Position numbers and translations under genes: made by a program. From SG-bin9 sp049323835 (lineage in GTDB: Bacteria; Pseudomonadota; Alphaproteobacteria; Rhizobiales; Xanthobacteraceae), in contig JBMOOJ010000130.1 of assembly GCA_049323835.1 (NCBI GenBank), forward strand, positions 1 to 53,823: a stretch of DNA of 53,823 nucleotides, read 5' to 3'. Below the pieces are notes generated by a model. The model did no database searches. It had not been told where the DNA came from and saw only the letters and a program-made list of their open reading frames with translations. Below, one piece after another: positions 9,081 through 17,827 of the stretch (positions are counted from its first letter, which is position 1; the number at the start of each line of letters is the position of its first letter).

Positions 9081-9155
9081 GCATGGCTTTGGTTCGGAGG
9101 TCCGCATGGCAAAAGTGCGGCAATAATGATGCGGACTTCTGAACCAAAGCCATGC
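9081..9155. repeat. 27-bp long-stem inverted repeat upstream of the regulator
   Basis: Arm 1 (9081-9107) begins GCATGGCTTTGGTTC and ends TCCGCAT. Arm 2 (9129-9155) is its reverse complement with two mismatches over 27 bases. The loop is 21 nt. The stem ends 34 bp before the regulator ATG. It may be a mobile palindrome (REP/MITE-like), an RNA hairpin in the leader, or part of an autoregulatory site; the sequence does not decide between these. Confidence 0.75.
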
Positions 9156-9189
9156 TGTCCGGTGTGGGGAATGGCGGCGGCCGAACGGA

Positions 9190-9864
9190 ATGATTTCTGC
9201 TGATTATCTGAAACGTATTGCATCGTGGTCGCGCGGGCTGAGCGAGCAGGAGATCGGCGTCGCTCGTGCCGGCATTGTCGAAAAATCGTTCGCGGCCAAC
9301 GAATTCATCTGCATGCGCGGCGACACCTTCGAGTACTGGACCGGTGTCGTCAGCGGCCTGGTCAGGATCGGCAACGTGTCGCGGGACGGCAAGGCGATCA
9401 GTTTCACGGGCATGACGTCGGGCGCGTGGTTCGGCGAGGGGACCGTGCTCAAGAACGAGGCGCGCCGCTACGATATCGTCGCCTTGCGCGACAGCCGCAT
9501 CGCGATGATGGACCGCGCCACCTTCCACTGGCTGTTCGAGAACAGCGTCGGTTTCAACCGTTTTCTGGTCGGCCAGCTCAACGAGCGGCTCGGGCAGTTC
9601 ATGGGTCTGCTCGAGCATGACCGGATGCTGGACGCGACGGCGCGGCTCGCGCGCTGCATCGCTTCGCTGTTCAATCCGATCCTTTATCCGGATGGCGCGC
9701 GGCACCTCGAAATCACGCAGGAGGAACTCGGCGCGCTCTCCGGCATCTCGCGGCAGAACGCCAACCAGTGCCTCAAGACGCTGGAGAAGGAAGGGCTGCT
9801 GCGGCTGGAGTACGGCGGCGTTACGGTCGTCGATCTTGATCGGCTGCGCAGCTACGGGGAGTAG
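9190..9864 (+). CDS. Crp/Fnr-family transcriptional regulator
   Basis: A 224-aa regulator with an N-terminal cNMP-binding-like beta-roll (about 20-115) and a C-terminal winged helix (about 172-218) containing ITQEELGALSGISRQNANQCL. It lacks the N-terminal cysteine cluster of FNR, and I cannot see the full cAMP-contact set, so the effector is unknown. It is divergent from the transporter/CoA-ligase operon, which makes it the natural candidate regulator of that operon (inference). Its stop lies 3 bp from the stop of the convergent glycosyltransferase. The ribosome site before the ATG (ACGGA) is modest. Confidence 0.9.
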   Translation: MISADYLKRIASWSRGLSEQEIGVARAGIVEKSFAANEFICMRGDTFEYWTGVVSGLVRIGNVSRDGKAISFTGMTSGAWFGEGTVLKNEARRYDIVALRDSRIAMMDRATFHWLFENSVGFNRFLVGQLNERLGQFMGLLEHDRMLDATARLARCIASLFNPILYPDGARHLEITQEELGALSGISRQNANQCLKTLEKEGLLRLEYGGVTVVDLDRLRSYGE

Positions 9865-9867
9865 CTA

Positions 9868-11052
9868 TCAGGTCTTGACTGACTCCCACAGCTCACGATA
9901 CGCGGCAATTGCGCTCTTCAGTTCAAAGTTGGCGAGAATGCGGGCCTGAGCCGCGAGCCCGCGCTGGAGGCGCTGCTCGCGGGATTCTGACAACATGGTT
10001 TCGAGAGCCTGCGCCAACATCTGCGGCGAAGCGGGAGGCACAACAACGCCGGTATCGCCAACCAGAACGCCGGCATCACCTACATCCGTCACGATGCATG
10101 GTAGCGCAGATGCCATCGCTTCACCGACCGCATTCGGGAAGCCCTCGCCAAAGGCGGAACTGAGGACGAGTATGTCGAGGCCGCGGAGCAGGACATCGAT
10201 ATCGCGCCGATGTCCGAGCTTCAGCGTGATCGGCTGCAACCGTTCGGCGACGGTGAGGCGATCCGTATCCTTGCCGATCAGGACAAAGCGCACGTCATGT
10301 TGGGCGGCGGCTAAGGTTTCGGCGGCAGCAAGAAACGTCGCGTAGTCCTTCTGCGGATCGACACGCGCGACGATTCCCACCGCGATCGTCGTGCTGGATA
10401 AACCGAGCTCGCGGCGGATCATGATGCGATCCGCCGCGTCAGGCCGCCAGGCTTGCGTATCGAAGCCGTTGGGAAGATAGCTCCACACTTGCGGCCGGTA
10501 GCCGAGGCGTTGGTGTTCGCGGATTCCGGCTTGCGAGTTTGCGGCAATGGCTGCGGGTAGCCGCGACAGCAACGCAAGCAATCGCACCACCCATCGGGTC
10601 ATGCGGTTATACCGGGTGAAATCCAGGTCGGAACATCGGATATTCCAGATCAAACGCCTGGACGTTCCGCGTCCAGCCAGCATGGCTGCAAGAGTTCCGA
10701 TCAGGTCGGCATGATAAAGCCATGTCATCACGACGTCGGGTTTGCGCGTGCGCATCAGTTTCGCCAGCTTCAGCAGTGCCGCCGGCGTCGGGATGCCGCG
10801 GCTCAGATTTAGACAGTGCAGTTCCACCCCGGCCGCCCGCAGTTGCGCGCCATAGACGCCGTCGCCCATCAGTGAGACGACAATCTGATGTGGCGCGCCT
10901 TCGTTCGCATTGGCGGTGACGACGTTGAAGAGTGTGCGCTCGGCGCCGCCGGCCTCAAGACCTGTTATGACGTGCATAACGGTGGTTGCCGTCGCGGCGG
11001 GCGCGGTTGGGCTGTCGGCCGAGATCCGGGAACCGATCTCCCGCTCGGTCAC
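9868..11052 (-). CDS. Family 4 glycosyltransferase (GT-B fold)
   Basis: A retaining GT4 glycosyltransferase that transfers a sugar from a nucleotide donor to a growing glycan at the cytoplasmic face. The N-terminal MHVITGLEAGGAERTLF is the acceptor-domain glycine loop. The C-terminal EGFPNAVGEAMA carries the E-x7-E donor motif. The frame is open to 11133, but the best start is the GTG at 11052, whose first bases overlap the TGA of the upstream methyltransferase (GTGA), giving 394 aa. It is the last gene of a minus-strand run of polysaccharide genes. Confidence 0.88.
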   Translation of the reverse strand: MTEREIGSRISADSPTAPAATATTVMHVITGLEAGGAERTLFNVVTANANEGAPHQIVVSLMGDGVYGAQLRAAGVELHCLNLSRGIPTPAALLKLAKLMRTRKPDVVMTWLYHADLIGTLAAMLAGRGTSRRLIWNIRCSDLDFTRYNRMTRWVVRLLALLSRLPAAIAANSQAGIREHQRLGYRPQVWSYLPNGFDTQAWRPDAADRIMIRRELGLSSTTIAVGIVARVDPQKDYATFLAAAETLAAAQHDVRFVLIGKDTDRLTVAERLQPITLKLGHRRDIDVLLRGLDILVLSSAFGEGFPNAVGEAMASALPCIVTDVGDAGVLVGDTGVVVPPASPQMLAQALETMLSESREQRLQRGLAAQARILANFELKSAIAAYRELWESVKT

Positions 11053-11828
11053 GGCTGTCGTGCTTTCAGCTCGAAGATGTGACAGGCGCTGCCGAGACGC
11101 TTCGCTACTCTGGCGCGCTTCTCCAACGACCACCGGCTGCCAAGTGTCATGTTGCCTGTGTAGAAGAGGCCCATTGGCTCGTCGTGAATAATGTCAAATC
11201 CGTTGGCGGAAAAATTCCGCCGCCACCAGTTCGGATGAAAAAGCCAGGTCTCCGAAACAACATTGCCGCGCTCGCCATGACGGCGGAATGGACGCGCGAT
11301 GTGTTTTGCGGCTGCAAGTCCAACGGTCGCCAGCCGTCTCAGCTCTGCAGTCGGGCGTCCACGCCTTGGAATCGCGCTTGGCGCCAGATCTGCGAGATGC
11401 TGCACAGTGGCCGGAAATGACGACAGGCTGGTCCATAAACGCCAGGCGTGAGTCGGAAGAACGTGAACTGCATACCCCTCCGGCTTCAGCACGCGCCGAA
11501 TCTGACGGTGCATATTCTCGAGGTTGGGGACGTGTTCGAGGACATTGGACGAGAACACGATATCAAAACTCGCATCAGGAAACGGGATTGTATTGCCGTC
11601 GAAGTCGGTAATGTCGAACATCCGCGCCTGCGCGTAGTTCGAACTGGGGATCTCGATGGCCTCGACGTCAAAGCCGAGCTTTGACAGCTCTTGCGCTTGT
11701 CGACCCGTGCCCGCGCCGATTTCGAGAACGCGAGCACCGGCGGGCCTGAAATGCCGCGCGATCTTCTCGATCTCGGCGGCTCGCAGGACGTTCAGATAGT
11801 TAACCGAGAACACCTCAGGCGGCTCCAA
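11049..11828 (-). CDS. Class I SAM-dependent methyltransferase
   Basis: A 259-aa methyltransferase with motif I VLEIGAGTGRQAQ (34-46) and the post-motif region FDIVFSSNVLEHV, typical of Methyltransf_11/23 enzymes. The start appears to be TTG at 11828, with GTG at 11813 as an alternative. It overlaps the downstream GT4 by 4 nt, so translation is probably coupled. In this setting it most likely methylates a sugar or terminates a glycan chain (inference). It ends with a basic tail. Confidence 0.82.
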   Translation of the reverse strand: MEPPEVFSVNYLNVLRAAEIEKIARHFRPAGARVLEIGAGTGRQAQELSKLGFDVEAIEIPSSNYAQARMFDITDFDGNTIPFPDASFDIVFSSNVLEHVPNLENMHRQIRRVLKPEGYAVHVLPTHAWRLWTSLSSFPATVQHLADLAPSAIPRRGRPTAELRRLATVGLAAAKHIARPFRRHGERGNVVSETWLFHPNWWRRNFSANGFDIIHDEPMGLFYTGNMTLGSRWSLEKRARVAKRLGSACHIFELKARQP

Positions 11829-11849
11829 GCAGGACCGATAGTAACACGA

Positions 11850-13256
11850 TCAATTGTGATAGATCGCCAGCGTTTCGTCGAGCATGCGATCGAGGGAGAA
11901 TCGGGTCAAAACGAACTGCCGTCCAGCGCTGCCGGTACGGACACGCCATGGTTCGTCTGACAGAATCTTTAGCAGCTTTTCCGCCAGCTTGTCCCCTGAC
12001 GGGGGGACAACGAATCCGGTGATGCCATCATCGATGGCTTCTCGCGTGCCGCCGGCTTCGGTCGCCACCACCGGAACCTCCATCAGCTCCGCTTCGAGAA
12101 CCACATTCGGCGTACCCTCGAGAGCAGAGGTGAGCAGGAACGCATCCATAATGCTGAGACCCAGCGCAGCATCCTCGATCGTTCCTGGACAGCGAAGACG
12201 ATCGGCAAAGCCATACTTCTTCGCAGATGACAGAACTCTCTTTCTCATTGGCCCGTTCCCAAATATCACGAAGTGGCAGTCGGGCCGCTTTGCTGCGACC
12301 CGTGCAGCAGCCTCGATCCAGAGGTTGGGGCGCTTCTCGGGATAGAAGCGGAAGATCGAGCCGACGACTGGTACGCCGGGCGGCAGCCGAAGTTTCTGCC
12401 GCAGTGCTTGGCTGGCCTCGGGCGCAGGCCGTGCGATCGTCTCTGCATCGATGCCGTTGCGGACGATGCGATATCGCTCAACGGGAATGCCGAGCCAGCC
12501 GGCATAATCGTGCGCGCCCGCCTCGCTGTTGTTGAGCATCACGATTTCCTTGCAGCTTGCGAGTTCGCGGTAAGCATTTGCCATGTAGGGGCGATGATAG
12601 GCGAAGTGTGAAGCTGCCATGTTGCGGCTGGAGATAATGATCCGGGGCACGCCGGCGAGACGAGCGGCATAGCCCGCCGAGATTGAGAGCGAGTCTTGCC
12701 AAGCGTGAACAACGGATGGCTTAAGCCGGATGAAATCGGCCATGAATCGCATGATCTCCGCACGCGCGTAGCTCGGCATCCAGCCGATGGTGTGCTGAAT
12801 GCCGTCGACGGCGGCTGCGCCTGCGTCAGCAAGGTAGGTTTGCGCATCGGCAAAGTCGATCACATTGCGAATCTGCCCGGGATAGTCCTTCAGCGCGGAA
12901 AGATAGAAGTCGTGATCGCGGCTGGCGTTCAACTGGACACACAGCAAACCTGGAGCCTGTCGCAGCCGTGGCGCCAGCCCCTTCAGTGTATTGACGATCT
13001 GGCGCTCCACGCCACCGGAAGCAAGGGCGTTGTTGCACAGGATGACTGGTCCATCAGCAAACTCCTCAGACCTTAGTAAACGCGGAAAGGCGGCCAGCGG
13101 AACGTCTCTTGCTGCAAAGGCTTTTTCTTCCTGCTTGGCCAGTGCGAACTCGAACGCGCGTGCCACCGCTGCAAGCCGAGCAGCGATGGATGCGGGGAGG
13201 GCCTTGCGGGCAATCGGCCTGGCGATGCGATCAACGGCGTGGATGACATCGCGCAT
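11850..13256 (-). CDS. Family 4 glycosyltransferase
   Basis: A GT4 enzyme of 468 aa from the ATG at 13256, which has AGGA 8 nt upstream; a GTG at 13274 would add 6 aa. Features are NNALASGGVERQI in the acceptor domain, GSIFRFYPEKRPNLW at the start of the donor domain and EGTPNVVLEAEL as the E-x7-E motif. The N-terminal 70 residues are helical and extra to the fold. It is clearly paralogous to the GT4 at 16004-17794, sharing MLNNSEAGA, GSIFRF, PEKR and MDxFLLTS blocks. It lies 36 bp downstream of the large membrane protein. Confidence 0.9.
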   Translation of the reverse strand: MRDVIHAVDRIARPIARKALPASIAARLAAVARAFEFALAKQEEKAFAARDVPLAAFPRLLRSEEFADGPVILCNNALASGGVERQIVNTLKGLAPRLRQAPGLLCVQLNASRDHDFYLSALKDYPGQIRNVIDFADAQTYLADAGAAAVDGIQHTIGWMPSYARAEIMRFMADFIRLKPSVVHAWQDSLSISAGYAARLAGVPRIIISSRNMAASHFAYHRPYMANAYRELASCKEIVMLNNSEAGAHDYAGWLGIPVERYRIVRNGIDAETIARPAPEASQALRQKLRLPPGVPVVGSIFRFYPEKRPNLWIEAAARVAAKRPDCHFVIFGNGPMRKRVLSSAKKYGFADRLRCPGTIEDAALGLSIMDAFLLTSALEGTPNVVLEAELMEVPVVATEAGGTREAIDDGITGFVVPPSGDKLAEKLLKILSDEPWRVRTGSAGRQFVLTRFSLDRMLDETLAIYHN

Positions 13257-13292
13257 GTAAGATCCTGCTGGCACTGACGGACAGTTGCCGTA

Positions 13293-15821
13293 CTATTCGG
13301 AAAGTGCGACCGGTTCCGCCTTTGCGACAAGAAACCAGTAGGCTCCCGAACCCGGCTTCACATGCCAGTCCGAAACGTCAAAGCGCCAAAGCCGCACGTC
13401 GGGCCGCAACATAACCTTTTCTGGAACGATATACATGTATCCGCTCCGAGCGCCGGCCTTGGTACGAATGCCGACCACGAATCCAAAGGGAGTTGGCGGC
13501 GCTTCGGGTGTGACGAGTCCTTGGTAGCTCTCGAGGTTGCTGTGCTTCACAATTTTTCTGAACGCCGACAAGGTGATGGTCGGAACGGCGAGCGATTGCG
13601 GAGCGTCATCCGCGACAACCAGTACTCCGCTCATGCGCCGTCCGCCGCAGATCAGCTCTTGACCCGCGACCGGCTTGGCCTCGGTCGCGACACAACGTCC
13701 GAAGTGCTTGGCAATTCCGGGAAGCACGAGGCATCCAACCAGCGCTGTGCAGGCCAGGATGACGCAGGCGGCTATCGTGCGGGTTTGCCCGGCCGCTATT
13801 TGAGTACACGTTCTGGATTCAGGCTGAGGGCGCGGACTCATCAGACCCATCGTCAGGAACAGCGCAAAGAGCGGGTAGCTGGCGACGAGGACACGGCGGC
13901 CATCGTCAAAATAGACAAACGCTGAAGAGGCGATCGCGCTCGTGATCAGCAGCAGCCAAAAGAGGCGTTCACCCGGTTCATTTCTGCGGAGAAGGACAAA
14001 TCCGATGCCGATCGCGCATACGACGAAAAACAACCTGGACGCAAACCACCACGGCATGGGAGCCAGCATGTAGCCCTGGAGCAGGATACGTGGCGCTTCG
14101 GGTACAAAAGCAGCAGCGCCATCGAACAGCCGCAGGAAAGTGGTTTTGGGGGAGGCCGCGAAGTTCTCAGCAGCCTTTTTGTACATGAGTTTGTTGACGT
14201 CCCTTTCGTCCGTCAGCACGGCGACTTCGGACTGATACCGTTCGACGCACCCCGACCATGTTTGTCCAATCGTGATACCGCAGATCGTATAGGAGAAGTT
14301 GCTGCCGGTCTGGCTAAGGCCGGTCGTATAGAGCCGTTGCAGGAGACTGTTGGTGCCAGCGACGCTGGTCAACACGACAGCAGCGAGAAGTGCTGCGGTC
14401 AGCCGCTGCCGCAAGCTGTTTCCATAACTCCAGGCTACCCAGAGCGCCAGTGCGGGAATCGTGAACATCGCGCCCATTCTCGTCAGCAGCGCCAGCGACA
14501 TGAGTGCGAGTGCGCAAAGTCCCAGCAGACGAGAGCGGCGCCGCAGCGCGCCGATGAAAAACGGAATCGCAAGCAGCGCCCAGAAAAGGCCAAGCGGCTC
14601 CGTTAGCGTCGTCGGCACATAGCTCTCGGATGCAAGGATCATGACTGCAGCGAAGGCAACTGCAGCAAAAATTCCGCGCCAGGACGCGAGGGCGCATGCC
14701 GCGACAAAGATGGCCGCGGCAATCAATGCGGCTTGCAGCAGGATCATTGTCGAATAGGAATAACCAGCGACGAAAACCAGCGACGTGCGGAATGCGGCTG
14801 CCAGCGGCCTGCGGGCTGCAAATTCCGACCAGGCGCCAAAGCGCGCTGAGTCGCTGGCGTCCGCAAAATAGCCGCCGGCGTCGCTGAACGGCATAAGGCC
14901 GACGGGACTTGCCCAGGACAGGTCTCCGGGACGCAGGATTCCGGCCCATTGGCTGCTGGCCGAATAGGTGAGAACCGCAAGCAGTATCCAGAAGCCCCAA
15001 CGCCGGTAGAAGGCCGAAATTCTGCTTTCGAGACTTGCCGCCTGCGGATCGGGGATGTTGAGCAGATACCTGCTCCAGCCCGCCACCGCACACGCGGCGC
15101 ACAGCATCAGAAAAAAGAACGGGATTGCCGGCTCGGCACGGCCTAACGCCGAGCCAACGGCCGTCCACTTGATGATCGCAGTGGTGGGGAGCGCAGCTCC
15201 GGCTACAGCGCCCGCAACGGCTGAAGCGGCGTACAGCAACGTAAACAGTCCGGCCGCGTAACCCGCAACCAGCAGTCCGGCCGCCGGCAAGCGGAGGATG
15301 AGCGGCGCATTCTTTCGCAACCAGTCTCTATACAGCAGAAATCCAAGCGCAGCTGTCGCGAGCAGCAACCCTGTGGTGATGCCGTTCTTGACTCGCAGCG
15401 GATATCTTACCGTGACCTGAGCAGCGCCGTTATTTTCGACGCCGCGCGGCAAGGAAAAATACAGGGTATCGAACCAGTGGCTGAATGACGGAGCCGCCTG
15501 CGCAATCTGATCATGCGGCTTGTGAGGGTCGTCAACCGCTCTGCCATTGATCCTCAGGGTAAGGTCGGACGCGAGCGGGTTGTCGTTCGAGTCACCTTTT
15601 GTATTGAGAATGAGCCGGTCGAGGCGTGTGACCGACAGCGGCAGCTGATAAACGCCCGGGCGGCCGACAGCCGGCGGAAAGGGGCCGTTGATCGTCATTG
15701 TTCGCAGCCAGAGCCCGGCTTGCAGGGCCAGCGTGACGGTCGACAGTGCCAGTAGAAGCATCAGGGTGAGCTTGGGCCACAGAGGCACTCGCCTTTGTGC
15801 GGCGGCGATCGATTGATGCAT
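13293..15821 (-). CDS. Large polytopic membrane protein, GT-C/polymerase-like
   Basis: An 842-aa membrane protein. The first hydrophobic helix (about 17-38) is followed by a 100-residue extracytoplasmic segment, then about a dozen transmembrane segments (about 145-660) and a soluble C-terminal domain of about 150 aa after a last helix. A loop reading FSDAGGYFADASDSARFG, followed by RRPLAAAF, resembles the first-loop acidic motif of GT-C glycosyltransferases that use polyprenyl-phosphate sugars. It could alternatively be a Wzy-like polymerase or a glycan-modifying enzyme. The family is not firmly recognised. It lies between two paralogous GT4 genes on the same strand. Confidence 0.7.
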   Translation of the reverse strand: MHQSIAAAQRRVPLWPKLTLMLLLALSTVTLALQAGLWLRTMTINGPFPPAVGRPGVYQLPLSVTRLDRLILNTKGDSNDNPLASDLTLRINGRAVDDPHKPHDQIAQAAPSFSHWFDTLYFSLPRGVENNGAAQVTVRYPLRVKNGITTGLLLATAALGFLLYRDWLRKNAPLILRLPAAGLLVAGYAAGLFTLLYAASAVAGAVAGAALPTTAIIKWTAVGSALGRAEPAIPFFFLMLCAACAVAGWSRYLLNIPDPQAASLESRISAFYRRWGFWILLAVLTYSASSQWAGILRPGDLSWASPVGLMPFSDAGGYFADASDSARFGAWSEFAARRPLAAAFRTSLVFVAGYSYSTMILLQAALIAAAIFVAACALASWRGIFAAVAFAAVMILASESYVPTTLTEPLGLFWALLAIPFFIGALRRRSRLLGLCALALMSLALLTRMGAMFTIPALALWVAWSYGNSLRQRLTAALLAAVVLTSVAGTNSLLQRLYTTGLSQTGSNFSYTICGITIGQTWSGCVERYQSEVAVLTDERDVNKLMYKKAAENFAASPKTTFLRLFDGAAAFVPEAPRILLQGYMLAPMPWWFASRLFFVVCAIGIGFVLLRRNEPGERLFWLLLITSAIASSAFVYFDDGRRVLVASYPLFALFLTMGLMSPRPQPESRTCTQIAAGQTRTIAACVILACTALVGCLVLPGIAKHFGRCVATEAKPVAGQELICGGRRMSGVLVVADDAPQSLAVPTITLSAFRKIVKHSNLESYQGLVTPEAPPTPFGFVVGIRTKAGARSGYMYIVPEKVMLRPDVRLWRFDVSDWHVKPGSGAYWFLVAKAEPVALSE

Positions 15822-16003
15822 CAGATCGAGGCCCGTCTACCAATGCGGGTCAACCCGGATTCCGCTCTAAGCGCGGGCATGAACAGTGTTACCATCGTCT
15901 GCTCGTCCACTGGCAGTCGGATTGCGGAAGATTTACTTCATCGCGGTCAACGGCGCCAGCGGAAACGCGCATTCCAGCGAGGCTTGAGCAGCCGCGGAAT
16001 TGG

Positions 16004-17794
16004 CTAGAATCCGTACGTGTTCAAGGTTTCGCTGATCATCCGATCCATCGCAAAGCGCTGCTTGACCAGCGCTGTCAACTGCTCGCGCCGCTGGATATCG
16101 GCGGAGTCGCCACTGACCAGTCTGAGGATCGGATCGACATAGTCGTGCGGATTGTTACTGTCGATTGCATAACCTGAAACGCCGATCTGGGCAATCGCCT
16201 CAGGCGCCCCGCCGACCGCACTGGTCACCACCGGAACTCCGCTCAACTGCGCTTCGAGAATGGCGTTTGGCAATCCTTCGACTCGTGATGTCAGAAGAAA
16301 GCAGTCCATCAATGCAAGCTCGAGCGCAGGCTTGGTCGTCTTGCCCGGCATTACAAAGCGGTCGCCGAGGCCAAGGGTGCGGGCCTTCGCCAAAGCTGCT
16401 GCTTGCTCAGGCCCGTCTCCCGCAAGCAGGAACCAGAGGTCGGGCCGTTTTGCTGCGACAGCCGCTGCGATGTCAATCCAGAGGCCCACACGCTTCTCGG
16501 GCGCGAACCGGAAGATTGATCCAAGCACGCGAGCGCCGTCTGGAATGCCCAGCTTGCGGCGATACTCTCGTACCTGATCGGCGGGCGGCGTCACGTGCTC
16601 GCTGTCATGGACGGCGTTGTTGATGACCCGGATGCGGACCGGATCGATCCCCAACCACCTGGCGTAGTCGACTGCTCCAGCCTCGCTGTTATTGAGCATC
16701 GTTACGCGCTCACTGTTCAAGAGATCCCGGTAGATCGGCAACATGAACGGTTGAAAGAAGTTGAAGTGTGTCGGCGCCAGCGAGCGGCAGCTCAGCACGA
16801 TACGCGGCACACCGAGCGTTAACGCCGCCAGACCGGCAATACAGTTTGGCCAGTCCAGCCAGCAGTGAACGACTCCCGGCCTTTCCCGGACAAACAACTG
16901 ACAGAACTGGACGAACTGCTGTGCAAAGATATCGTTGTGTCCAAGGCGCTGGTACACGTCGAAGGCCGTTTGCTGTATCGTTGCGGAGCAATCGAACAGG
17001 TTCTCGGGCCGCGGCACCTGAATGATGTTAATCGATGCGCTTTGCACTGAAGGCAGATAGAAATCACCACCGGCCTCGAGCGACTGGACCGCAAGGGTCA
17101 TTTTCCCGACCCTTTCTGATATCCCCTTCGCAGTGTAACTCACCTGGCGCTCGGAGCCACCGGCGCCAAGGCTTCCCGTCACGATCATGACATGCTGTTG
17201 GTCGAAGCTTGACTCGGGCAGCGCATGCTTTTTGCAGTCGCTCACAATTCCTTTGAGAAGACGCCGCCATTGCACTTCAGCGAACGAATAGGCGGCGTTG
17301 TCAGCACCCTTGCTGACGCTATGAAGGCGTCGCGTGCCGTGATCAATCGCGACCAGACCGCGCCTCCACAGCACGTTTGCAACTCTGCGAGCTATGGTAA
17401 CGAAAAGCCGGACGAAAACGAACTTTCGAGACCGGCTGGAATAGTATCCGACCCACGAAATCCCGGCCGCTCGCAAACGGTAAGAACACTGCAGCGAGAA
17501 AATCGGAATGTAGAAGAAGCCGGCGATCGTGCGTGCCGATGTCGGTGGAATATGGATGTCGCCCGTCGACGTATCGATCCAGCCGACCTTTCCAGGATAA
17601 CGACTGGCGATTTCGTCGTTCTTCGCGGGCAATATGATTCCTGCCACTGCATCGTACTTGAGTATGTCGTCGACAAACGACGTGTCGGGAAGAACGATCA
17701 GCGTCTGATGGCGCAGTTGTGCGAGCGCCAGCTCATAACCTTCGCGAAAGCTGGGATTGCCGACTGCGTTTACCTGGTTCACGCCAGACACCAA
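16004..17794 (-). CDS. Family 4 glycosyltransferase with unusual N-terminal extension
   Basis: Residues about 200-596 form a complete GT4: GSLGAGGSERQVSY, then GSIFRFAPEKRVGLW, then EGLPNAILEAQL (E-x7-E). The first 200 residues are not part of that fold and contain a hydrophobic stretch near 90-101; I do not recognise them. There is no ATG before the GT core. An in-frame TAA lies at 17813-17815 and only TTG (17794) or GTG codons follow it. The 5' end may therefore be a fusion to a gene remnant, next to the truncated wecB. Its closest relative in the window is the GT4 at 11850-13256. Confidence 0.8.
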   Translation of the reverse strand: MVSGVNQVNAVGNPSFREGYELALAQLRHQTLIVLPDTSFVDDILKYDAVAGIILPAKNDEIASRYPGKVGWIDTSTGDIHIPPTSARTIAGFFYIPIFSLQCSYRLRAAGISWVGYYSSRSRKFVFVRLFVTIARRVANVLWRRGLVAIDHGTRRLHSVSKGADNAAYSFAEVQWRRLLKGIVSDCKKHALPESSFDQQHVMIVTGSLGAGGSERQVSYTAKGISERVGKMTLAVQSLEAGGDFYLPSVQSASINIIQVPRPENLFDCSATIQQTAFDVYQRLGHNDIFAQQFVQFCQLFVRERPGVVHCWLDWPNCIAGLAALTLGVPRIVLSCRSLAPTHFNFFQPFMLPIYRDLLNSERVTMLNNSEAGAVDYARWLGIDPVRIRVINNAVHDSEHVTPPADQVREYRRKLGIPDGARVLGSIFRFAPEKRVGLWIDIAAAVAAKRPDLWFLLAGDGPEQAAALAKARTLGLGDRFVMPGKTTKPALELALMDCFLLTSRVEGLPNAILEAQLSGVPVVTSAVGGAPEAIAQIGVSGYAIDSNNPHDYVDPILRLVSGDSADIQRREQLTALVKQRFAMDRMISETLNTYGF

Positions 17795-17827
17795 ATCAGG
17801 AGGTCGTTGAGATTATTGCGAGGCCGC

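Larger units (their letters stand above)
8505..9189. other. Long divergent intergenic region
   Basis: About 685 bases separate the LivG-type gene from the Crp/Fnr-type gene, and I see no convincing protein gene. A 195-codon plus-strand frame (8539-9126) has no recognisable motif and runs through two hairpins, so I treat it as noncoding. The region must hold the promoters of both the transporter operon and the regulator. Two inverted repeats occupy its last 190 bases and are listed separately. Confidence 0.6.

Noticed and set aside
8539..9126. 195-codon plus-strand open frame between livG-type and Crp/Fnr-type genes
   Set aside because: No motif, no ribosome site, basic low-complexity composition, and it reads through the first hairpin and into the second.
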